Shown piece by piece: positions 40,308-47,783 of a stretch of DNA of 64,000 bases. The notes beneath the pieces are model-generated. The model saw nothing but the letters and a program-made list of their open reading frames with translations. It did not search any database and had not been told where the DNA came from. The position numbers and the translations under genes are program-made. The stretch covers positions 1 to 64,000 of the forward strand of contig JAKLKA010000015.1 in the NCBI GenBank assembly GCA_023150915.1. The letters are read 5' to 3'. Position 1 is the stretch's first letter, and every line of letters starts with the position of its first letter. Origin of the DNA: Polyangiaceae bacterium. Its GTDB lineage: Bacteria > Myxococcota_A > Polyangia > Polyangiales > Polyangiaceae.

Positions 40308-42395
40308 CTACTGCGCGAACGGGTGGCAGCTGCCGCACGCGTCGGTGTGCGGGATGGGCATCATGTCGGCGGCCTTGGTCGCGATGTCAGCCTTCCTGGG
40401 CACCTCGAACAGGTGGCTCGAGATGTCGCCGTGATAGTACGTGATCCCGCTCACCGACAGGCCGGGGAGGCCCGAGCCGGACTTCGCGGTCTTGGGCATG
40501 TGGCACGACACGCACTTGGTGCTGGCCTTGGGCACATCGGGGATGAAGTACTTCTTGTAGTGGGCGCGCATGCGGTCGCTGAAGGTGGCGCCCGTCGGGA
40601 AGGTGGCCCCGTGGCAGCTCATGCACTGGCCTTCGCCGGTGGCCGTGTTGTCTTCTTTGCCCCGCAGCTGGTGGTTCTCTTCCGTCTTGCCGTGCGCGTC
40701 GTGGCACGAGGCGCAGGTGACCAGCTGCGTGCCATTGCGGTACTTGCCCGACCGGATGAAGTCCGACGCCTGCTGGTGGTGCTTCTTCGAGTGCTTGCCG
40801 TCGCCCTTCACCGCGTCCCACAGGCCCTCGTCGAACTTCGACACGTGGTTCGCCAAGAAGGTGGCCCGTGACGAGCCGGCCACCAGCATGCGGCCGCTGG
40901 CGTCCATCGGTGTTTCTGTGTTCCCACCGCCCACGCCCAGCGGGCGGCTGTGGCACTGCGTGCAGATGGCCACCTCGCGCTCGGGCGTGAGCAAGTTCGG
41001 GCTCACCACCGCTCTGCCCTGACCGGCCCACTCCCAGTGCTCCGAGCCCGGCCCGTGGCAGGTCTCGCAGCCCATGTTGAGCTGTTCGAGTTGACCGTCT
41101 CCGTCGAAGTCCATCTCGCCCTTTTCATCGGGCACGCCGTGGGCGGCAAAGCCGGCGGTCGCGTTGCCCGTCAGCTTGAACCCGGTCATGTGACAACCGG
41201 CGCAGTTGTTGTCGAAGCTCTTGGTCTTGGCCGGCTCTTTCAGGCTCTTGGTGGCCTCGTCGTACCAGTTCTGAGCGTTGTAGTGCTGCCAGACCCAGCG
41301 CGCGTAGGGGTGCGACGCCTCGGCGGTCTGGCCCTGGAAGTTGAACTGCAGCGGCATGACGTACCAGCTGGGACCGATCTTGGTCAGGTAGCGCTGCTTG
41401 TAGAGCCCGCCACCATAGCTGATGCGCGTCTCGTAGGTCTTGGTCGCGGCCGTGCCCGCGACGTTCGTCAGATCGACGTAGTACTTGCCGGCGCTCGAGT
41501 AGAGCTTGATCGTGAAGCTCACCCCCGAGCCCGGGTTGGTCTCCGAAGCCTTCCAGTCGGGCGACGCCGAGTTGCCGTTGTAACCGTAGACGTAGATGGT
41601 GGTGCCTGCGGCCGTGAACTTGGTGTCGAGGGGTTTGTTCCAGTCGGCGAATCGGCTGTAGTTCTGGAGCCCGCCGGTCTGACCCATCACCCGCAGGCCC
41701 AGTGCGTGCAGCGTCTGCTTCTGATGGGTGACGCCGTGGCACGAGAGGCACACGCTGGTGCCGACGTATTCGGCCTTGGCGCTGGGCTTGGTGGAAAGAT
41801 CGATGTTCCACTGCTTGCCGACCAGTGCGGTCGACGCCGACGCCGTCCGGCACATGCTGCCGCCGGGCAGGTGACCGTCGTCGGTCTTGGCCGGCACCAC
41901 CGTCACGAAGTAGCTGCCCGCCGGCACGGTGGGGATCCGGTAGACCCCGTCGACATCCGTGACCGCCTGCACGTAGCCGGTGCCCTTGGTCGCGATGGGA
42001 TCTTCGAGCGGCTCGTCGATGGTACTGGTCTTCTCGACCGTGATGTCCTTCGGCTCCAGCGCGGCGGTGGGGATGTCGGCGCTCGGCACCAGGTAGACCG
42101 TGGCGCCCACCACCGGCTTGTCGGCGGTGTCTTTCACGAAGCCCACAATCCCGGCGGCTTCGAGCGCCAGGTAGCCCTGGCCCGGCTGGCCTGGCGGGCC
42201 CGCCTCGCCGGCCGGCCCGGGGTCGCCCACCGACCCATCCACGCCGTTCTGCCCCGGCTGCCCGGGCGCGCCGTCGGCACCGTTCACCCCATCCTTCCCG
42301 TTCTTGCCATCCGCCCCGTCTCCCCCGCAACCCGCAGCTACGGCAAACGTGCCCGCCACCAACCACCCGACAATCGAGGAACGGCGAATCGACAT
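40308..42395 (-). CDS. 8-haem cytochrome lipoprotein with collagen-like stalk
   Basis: 695 residues. After the lipobox (AAGC, about residue 23) comes a collagen-like Gly-X-Y tract (about 26-73: GKNGKDGVNGADG, GEAGPPGQPGQG), then a carboxypeptidase-regulatory-like beta-sandwich (about 82-185; VYRIPTVPAGSYFVTVVP). The rest is a multihaem region with eight CxxCH motifs: CLSCH, CAGCH, CETCH (with HGPGSEHW), CTQCH, CASCH, CMSCH, CVSCH and CGSCH. The CETCHGPGSEH segment is typical of octahaem-type oxidoreductase cytochromes, so it may be an enzyme and not only a carrier. A GGAGG ribosome site lies 6 bases before ATG 42395. The stalk would hold the haem domain off the membrane. Confidence 0.92.
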   Translation of the reverse strand: MSIRRSSIVGWLVAGTFAVAAGCGGDGADGKNGKDGVNGADGAPGQPGQNGVDGSVGDPGPAGEAGPPGQPGQGYLALEAAGIVGFVKDTADKPVVGATVYLVPSADIPTAALEPKDITVEKTSTIDEPLEDPIATKGTGYVQAVTDVDGVYRIPTVPAGSYFVTVVPAKTDDGHLPGGSMCRTASASTALVGKQWNIDLSTKPSAKAEYVGTSVCLSCHGVTHQKQTLHALGLRVMGQTGGLQNYSRFADWNKPLDTKFTAAGTTIYVYGYNGNSASPDWKASETNPGSGVSFTIKLYSSAGKYYVDLTNVAGTAATKTYETRISYGGGLYKQRYLTKIGPSWYVMPLQFNFQGQTAEASHPYARWVWQHYNAQNWYDEATKSLKEPAKTKSFDNNCAGCHMTGFKLTGNATAGFAAHGVPDEKGEMDFDGDGQLEQLNMGCETCHGPGSEHWEWAGQGRAVVSPNLLTPEREVAICTQCHSRPLGVGGGNTETPMDASGRMLVAGSSRATFLANHVSKFDEGLWDAVKGDGKHSKKHHQQASDFIRSGKYRNGTQLVTCASCHDAHGKTEENHQLRGKEDNTATGEGQCMSCHGATFPTGATFSDRMRAHYKKYFIPDVPKASTKCVSCHMPKTAKSGSGLPGLSVSGITYYHGDISSHLFEVPRKADIATKAADMMPIPHTDACGSCHPFAQ

Positions 42396-42556
42396 AGTGA
42401 GTCCTCCGGAGACTTCAGCCCGCGCTCGCGGCTGCAAGGCGCGTACCGATAGCGCATTCCGCAGTTCTTCGGGGCTGACTTCCGCGAAATCTGCGTCCGC
42501 CGGGCCTCTGCCGGTCGGGCTTGCGCGCGCCGTGGTACGCTCGGCGCGAGGGCTTC

Positions 42557-43855
42557 ATGCGATCTTGGCTATTTGGCGCGACACTCGCGTTCTCTTCGGT
42601 GGCTTGGGCTCTGGCCGGCGGGTGCTCGGCGTCGAGCAGCGGCGGAAGTGGGGGTTCGAGCGCGGGCGGGGCCGGGGGGGGCGGCGGCGGCGGCGGCATC
42701 GGCAACACGGGCGGGACCCTGCTCGACACCGGCCCGAACGACGGCCCCGCCGGGGACGCCTGCGCCGAGCTTCAGGTGGAAGCCAAGCAGGCCCCCCTCG
42801 GCATGTTGATGGTGATCGACAAGAGCACCAGCATGGCGCAAGCCGGCAAGTGGACCGCGGCGCAGCTGGCCATCGTGCAGGCCATCGACACCGCCGGCTT
42901 CGACAACCTCTCGCTCGGTCTCACCGCGTACCCCGCGGGCGAAGTGCCCGGCCCGCCCTGCGTGGCTGGCTTTCCGGTCTCTTGCGGGGTCTCGGCGCTG
43001 CCCCAGGTCCCGCTTGGGGACACCGGCAAGGCGAAGAGCAACACGCCCGGCGTTCGGCAGAGCATCTACAACTGGCTCGCCGGCACGCAGCCGAATGGGT
43101 CGGCGACGCCCGGCTACGACGCGCTCAAGGCGGCGATCGCCGGGCTCGGCTCGTTCTCGCTGCCCACGGGCGCCCTGCGGGTGGTGGTGCTGATCACCGA
43201 CGGTGGCTTCACCTGCACCTCGCTCGCCAGCCCGCCACGGCCGGCTTACAAGGATTCGATCGGCTGCGAGGACTGGGAGAACCCCGACAACGTGGTGAGC
43301 ATGCTCGACGCCGCGTACAAAGACGCGAGCAAGCCCACGCGCACCATCGTGATCGGCGTTCCCGGGTCCGACACCAAGCCGGGCGACGCAGAAGCACCGC
43401 CGTACTACATGCGTCGCGCGCTGTCGGCGTTCGCCAAGGCGGGTGCTCCCGACCTGGTGCCGGCGGGGTGCGATGGCACCTATCAGCAGAGCTCGGCTGA
43501 CCCCGCTGTGCCCTGCCACTATGATCTGACCAAGGGCACGTTCAACGCGCAGGCGCTCGCCGACTCGATCGTGAAGATCCGCGGCACGGTGCTCGGATGC
43601 GTCTACCAGCTTCCTGACCCCGGGCCGGGCAAGGCGATCGACAAGAACAAGGTGAACGTGGTCGTCACGCTGGATGGCAAGACCACCATCGTGCCCAAGC
43701 GCAGCAGCCCCACCGACACCTGCCAGGCCTCGCCCTGCTGGGACTACGACGCCGGCGGGCAGGTGGTGCTGATCGGCGCGCTGTGCTCCGACGTGCAGAA
43801 GTCGACCAACGCCAAGGTCGAGATCCAGGTCGGCTGCGCCACCATCGTGAAATGA
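42557..43855 (+). CDS. VWA-domain lipoprotein
   Basis: 432 residues. Lipobox AGGC (Cys23), then a Gly/Ser spacer of about 35 residues. A von Willebrand factor A domain (about 75-360) has the MIDAS motif DKSTSM (DxSxS), TPGYDALKAAI and VVLITDGG with the metal Asp, and cysteines in GCEDW and PCHYD. A beta-sandwich-like C-terminus (VNVVVTLDGKTTIVPK) follows. VWA lipoproteins with poly-Gly spacers are frequent in Polyangia and probably bind partner proteins or metal at the surface. ATG 42557; a TACGCT box lies 15 bases upstream. Confidence 0.88.
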   Translation: MRSWLFGATLAFSSVAWALAGGCSASSSGGSGGSSAGGAGGGGGGGGIGNTGGTLLDTGPNDGPAGDACAELQVEAKQAPLGMLMVIDKSTSMAQAGKWTAAQLAIVQAIDTAGFDNLSLGLTAYPAGEVPGPPCVAGFPVSCGVSALPQVPLGDTGKAKSNTPGVRQSIYNWLAGTQPNGSATPGYDALKAAIAGLGSFSLPTGALRVVVLITDGGFTCTSLASPPRPAYKDSIGCEDWENPDNVVSMLDAAYKDASKPTRTIVIGVPGSDTKPGDAEAPPYYMRRALSAFAKAGAPDLVPAGCDGTYQQSSADPAVPCHYDLTKGTFNAQALADSIVKIRGTVLGCVYQLPDPGPGKAIDKNKVNVVVTLDGKTTIVPKRSSPTDTCQASPCWDYDAGGQVVLIGALCSDVQKSTNAKVEIQVGCATIVK

Positions 43856-43979
43856 GCCCAAACCGGGCGTGGCATCCCCGCCGCGACCGGCGTCGGCGAA
43901 ATGACCATTGAACTGTGCTCCAGAGTCCTACATGGTGCGCCACTGTGAGACTCGGGCTTACATAAGCCATGGAGGACAA

Positions 43980-46013
43980 ATGAAAAGCATTTCGACCCTT
44001 TGGCGCATCGGTGGGCTCCTGACGGCTCTGGTTCCGGCGGTCGCGGTAGCGTGCTCCGCGGACAGCGGGGGTCCCGAGGCGGCCGGGGAAGAGGACTTCG
44101 ACGGCGAGGACGACCCGTTTCTGACCGGGAAGGCCGACGTGGCAGGCATCAAAGATGGCAGCCCGGAAGCGTGCGCAGTCCTCCGTCTGGCCAGCGAAGC
44201 CAGCCTCGAGGTCCTCGACGACGACGCGGCGCTCTACTCCAAGGCCGCGGCCAACATCGTGGCAGCGCGCAAGGGCGCCGACGGCGTTCTCGGAACGCAC
44301 GACGACAACTGGTTCAAGGATCTGGCCGCCCTCGACGCCGTCAAGTGGGTCGGCCCCAAGGCGTTCAAGCAGCTCCGCGCGTACGCCGTTGCTCACTCCG
44401 AATGGACCTGCGGCACGGTCCCGGTCCAGCTGCTCGCGTTCAACGACTTCCACGGCAACCTGAAGCCGCCGTCCGGGTCCACCGGCAAGATCACCACCGG
44501 TCCGAACCCCGCTACCGACTTCGTCGAGGCCGGTGGAGCCGAGTTCTTCGCCACGCACATGAAGACGCTGAAGGCGCAGAACGAAAATACGTTGATCGTC
44601 ACCGCCGGTGACATCATTGGTGCCACGCCGCTGCTCTCGGCGCTGTTCCACGACGAGCCCACCATCGAGTCGATGAACCTCCTGGGGCTCGACGTTGCCT
44701 CGGTGGGCAACCACGAGTTCGACGAAGGCGTCGACGAGCTGCTCCGCATGAAGAACGGCGGCTGTCACCCAGTCGATGGCTGCCTGGACGGCGACGACTT
44801 CGCCGGTGCCAGCTTCGAATACCTGGCGGCCAACGTGGTGGACAAGGCCACCAAGAAGACCATCTTCCCCAGCACCACGGTGCGCTCGTTCCGGGGCGCC
44901 CACGTGGGCTTCATCGGCCTCACCCTCGAAGGCACGCCGCTCGTGACCGCCCCCGACGGTGTCTCGGGCCTCGAGTTCAAGGACGAAGCCGAGACCATCA
45001 ACGCGCTGGTCCCCGCACTGCAGAAGCGCGGCGTCCAGAGCATCGTGGTGCTGATCCACGAGGGCGGAGCGGCCACCGGCCTGTACAGCGAGTGCGTGGG
45101 CGTCTCGGGCCCGATCTTCGAGATCGTGAAGCAGCTGGACAAGGCGGTCGACGTGGTGGTCAGCGGTCACACCAACGCTGCCCACGTGTGCGAGATCGAC
45201 GGCAAGCTGATCACCAGCGCCGCCCATGCGGGCCGCCTGATCACCGACATCGATCTCGAGATCGACGAGCTCACCGGCCACGTCACCAAGGCGAAGGGCC
45301 AGAACGTGATCGCGACCCGCACCGTGGCCAAAGACGCCGAGCAGACCGCGCTCATCACCAAGTACGACGCGGTGGCGGCGCCGCTGGCCAACAAAGTCGT
45401 GGCCAGCATCACCGGCGACATCCTGAAGACCCCCAACGCCGCCGGCGAGTCACCGCTGGGTGACGTGATTGCCGATGCCCAGCTCGAGGCGACCCAGGCG
45501 TCGAACCAGGCGGTGGCGGCCTTCATGAATCCGGGTGGCATCCGGGCCGACCTGGTGTTCGCGCAGTCGAGCGGCGGCGAGGCGGCTGGGCAGGTGACCT
45601 ACGGCGAGGCCTTCACGGTTCAGCCGTTCGGCAACACGCTGGTCACGCTCACCGTCACCGGCGAGCAGATCGACACCATGCTCGAGCAGCAGTGGTCGCT
45701 GGTGGGCGGGGTCGAGAAGGCCAACACCCTCCAGGTCTCGGCCGGCTTCTCTTACACCTGGGACTCGACCAAGCCCATCGGCAGCCGCATCGATCCAGCG
45801 ACCATCAAGATCGACGGCGTGGTCGTCGACCCGACCAAGAGCTACCGCATCACGGTGAACGCCTTCATCGCTGCCGGCGGCGACGGCTTCGCGGTGCTCA
45901 AGAGCGGCACCAATCCGACCCCCGGTGGCCTCGATCTGGACGCGCTCATGGGATACATGGCGGCGCATACGCCGACCGCCCCCGGGCCAGCGAATCGCAT
46001 CACGCGGCTTTGA
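43980..46013 (+). CDS. 5'-nucleotidase/2',3'-cyclic phosphodiesterase lipoprotein with N-terminal HhH-like domain
   Basis: 677 residues. Lipobox AVAC (Cys25), acidic linker, then a helix-hairpin-helix-like unit (about 60-135; LDDDAALYSKAAANIVAARKG, LDAVKWVGPKAFKQL) of the kind fused to several myxobacterial exported enzymes. The calcineurin-like metallophosphatase domain follows: FNDFHGNL, TAGDIIGATPLL, GNHEFDEG, SGHTNA. The C-terminal 5'-nucleotidase domain (about 470-677) has NPGGIRADL and AGGDGFAVL. It should hydrolyse extracellular nucleotides for phosphate and nucleoside salvage. The start has a strong GGAGG site 5 bases before ATG 43980. Confidence 0.93.
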   Translation: MKSISTLWRIGGLLTALVPAVAVACSADSGGPEAAGEEDFDGEDDPFLTGKADVAGIKDGSPEACAVLRLASEASLEVLDDDAALYSKAAANIVAARKGADGVLGTHDDNWFKDLAALDAVKWVGPKAFKQLRAYAVAHSEWTCGTVPVQLLAFNDFHGNLKPPSGSTGKITTGPNPATDFVEAGGAEFFATHMKTLKAQNENTLIVTAGDIIGATPLLSALFHDEPTIESMNLLGLDVASVGNHEFDEGVDELLRMKNGGCHPVDGCLDGDDFAGASFEYLAANVVDKATKKTIFPSTTVRSFRGAHVGFIGLTLEGTPLVTAPDGVSGLEFKDEAETINALVPALQKRGVQSIVVLIHEGGAATGLYSECVGVSGPIFEIVKQLDKAVDVVVSGHTNAAHVCEIDGKLITSAAHAGRLITDIDLEIDELTGHVTKAKGQNVIATRTVAKDAEQTALITKYDAVAAPLANKVVASITGDILKTPNAAGESPLGDVIADAQLEATQASNQAVAAFMNPGGIRADLVFAQSSGGEAAGQVTYGEAFTVQPFGNTLVTLTVTGEQIDTMLEQQWSLVGGVEKANTLQVSAGFSYTWDSTKPIGSRIDPATIKIDGVVVDPTKSYRITVNAFIAAGGDGFAVLKSGTNPTPGGLDLDALMGYMAAHTPTAPGPANRITRL

Positions 46014-46031
46014 GGGCCGGCCGCTGGCGCA

Positions 46032-46060
46032 GGCGGGGAAGGTGCCTTATCTTCCCCGCC
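46032..46060. terminator. Perfect 10-bp hairpin between nucleotidase and Bax-inhibitor genes
   Basis: 46032-46041 pairs perfectly with 46051-46060 around a 9-base loop. It lies 18 bases after the nucleotidase stop and 5 bases before the next ATG (46066). It could end the first transcript, or, if read through, sit at the ribosome start of the next gene and limit its translation. Confidence 0.55.
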
Positions 46061-46065
46061 GAGCC

Positions 46066-46770
46066 ATGAGCCAACTGTACGCATCGTCGGTCGCCAGGGG
46101 ACGGGTCGGGGCGGACCCCGTCGAGACGCGCGCCAAGTTCATCGTCCGCACCTACAACCACCTGTTCGCGGCGATCGTGCTGTTCGCGGGCATCGAGATC
46201 GGGTTGTTCGTCTCGGGCCTGGCGGGCGTGATTGCCCAGGCCATGCTGGGGCGGAGCTGGCTCTTGGTGCTCGGCGGCTTCGTGCTGGTCAGCTGGGGGG
46301 CGAGCCATGTGGCGCACCGCGCCCTCTCCAAGCCCGCACAGTACGCAGCGCTGCTGGCCATGGTCGTGGCCCAAGCCATCGTCTTCGTGCCGCTCTTGTT
46401 CATCGCCGACAAGGTGGCCCCAGGGGCCATCCAGAGCGCCGCGCTGGTGACCATGCTCGGCTTCTCGGGCCTCACGGCCATCGCCTTCGTCACCCGCAAA
46501 GACTTCTCGTTCTTGCGAGGCCTGCTGTTCTGGGGCGGCCTGATCGCGCTGATCGCCATCATCGCCGGCGTGGTGTTCAGCTTCCAGCTGGGCACCTTCT
46601 TCAGCGTGCTCATGGTGGGCTTCGCGGGCATCGCCATTCTCTACGACACCTCGAATGTCATCCACCACTTCCCCGAAGACCGCTACGTGGCGGCCGCGCT
46701 CGAGCTGTTCGCCTCGGTGGCGATGATGCTCTGGTACGTGCTGCGGATCTTCATCGCTTCGCGCGACTAG
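46066..46770 (+). CDS. Bax inhibitor-1 family membrane protein (YccA/YbhL-like)
   Basis: 234 residues with seven membrane helices after a 25-residue cytoplasmic start (VETRAKFIVRTYNHLFAAI, the usual lead-in of the family). Late motifs GFAGIAILYDTSNVIHH and a C-terminal AALELFASVAMMLWYVLRIF match the bacterial BI-1 signature, where paired Asp residues form a pH-sensitive calcium leak site. Role in bacteria is only partly known: calcium leak or modulation of FtsH proteolysis. No ribosome site is evident in the 5 bases between the hairpin and the ATG. Confidence 0.93.
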   Translation: MSQLYASSVARGRVGADPVETRAKFIVRTYNHLFAAIVLFAGIEIGLFVSGLAGVIAQAMLGRSWLLVLGGFVLVSWGASHVAHRALSKPAQYAALLAMVVAQAIVFVPLLFIADKVAPGAIQSAALVTMLGFSGLTAIAFVTRKDFSFLRGLLFWGGLIALIAIIAGVVFSFQLGTFFSVLMVGFAGIAILYDTSNVIHHFPEDRYVAAALELFASVAMMLWYVLRIFIASRD

Positions 46771-46778
46771 GTGAGCCC

Positions 46779-47735
46779 ATGCGTGCCCTCGAAACCAGTC
46801 TGGTTGCCGGTGCTCTCGCGCTGTCTTCAGTCGCCTGCTCGGTCACGTGCATCGAAGACGCGAGTGGCACCAAGTGCTCGGCCAAGAGCCTGGTGCGGTA
46901 CGACGGCGCCCCCAGTGCGCCCCAAGCCTTCGACCGGGCTCCGGGGTCGCCACTGACCATCGACGTCTTGTACGGAAACGTCGAGTTGCAGCGCAGCGCC
47001 TCGGGCAAGGTCGAAGTGCAGTTCTTCCCCTTTGCCTACGCCGGGCACGACGAGAAGGCCGTGGCCGACCAGCAGCTCGCCCAGAACCTTCGCACCGCGG
47101 CCAGCGGCAACACCGTCACGGTGGGTCGCGAGGGCGGCAGCAACGGTCTGGGGGCCAACGTGGTGGTGCGCGTGCCCGACGGCTTCGACGGGCCCCTGAC
47201 CATCGTCAACAAGGGCGGCGGCCCGCTCAACAACTTCGACATCAAGGTCGCTGCCGTGGGCAAGGCCACGGCGCTGAGCGTGACCAACCAGTCGTCTCTG
47301 GGTGCGTGTTTCATCCAAGCGGCGCCCAGCGTGCGCAGCACCACCGTGCAGTGCGGCGCGGGCATCAGTGTGTTCGACGTCAGCGACGAGGTGAACCTCT
47401 CGAACCTGGACCAGAGCCACGACGGTCCAAGCCCGGCGGTGACGCTGCGGCTGGCCGCGGTCACCCCGGGCAGCCGAGGCGGCCGCGTGACCAGCGCTTC
47501 GGGCAGCGTGGCGGTCACCCTCCCCCGCGCCGGCGGCTACGTGGTCGACGCCAAGAGCCCGGTGAAGGGCACGGTGCAAGACGGCGCGCTGCCGCCCAGC
47601 TGCCAGCGCCAGGGCGCGCCAAACCAGAAGACCATCCGCTGTGGCGCGGGCCCGGCGTACGAAGTGGTCGCGGGCATCCAGCCCAGCACGCTCGGGCAAC
47701 CCAAAGACCACGACGTCATCCTCGGCGTGCAGTAG
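46779..47735 (+). CDS. Hypothetical lipoprotein, beta-helix-like
   Basis: 318 residues. Lipobox SVAC (Cys20) followed by a further Cys pair. The body is rich in short strands with Asn, Asp and Ser turns (LTIDVLYGNVELQRSASGKVEV, GPLTIVNKGGGPLNNFDIKV, VTLRLAAVTPGSRGGRV, AVTLPRAGGYVVDAKS), similar in style to DUF4097-type beta-helix proteins though no strict repeat is seen. It starts 8 bases after the Bax-inhibitor gene and is probably co-transcribed. Function unknown. Confidence 0.8.
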   Translation: MRALETSLVAGALALSSVACSVTCIEDASGTKCSAKSLVRYDGAPSAPQAFDRAPGSPLTIDVLYGNVELQRSASGKVEVQFFPFAYAGHDEKAVADQQLAQNLRTAASGNTVTVGREGGSNGLGANVVVRVPDGFDGPLTIVNKGGGPLNNFDIKVAAVGKATALSVTNQSSLGACFIQAAPSVRSTTVQCGAGISVFDVSDEVNLSNLDQSHDGPSPAVTLRLAAVTPGSRGGRVTSASGSVAVTLPRAGGYVVDAKSPVKGTVQDGALPPSCQRQGAPNQKTIRCGAGPAYEVVAGIQPSTLGQPKDHDVILGVQ

Positions 47736-47783
47736 TCGCGAATCTCGCTCCGGCTGGCCAGCTGCGCTAGGACGGAACGGCCG

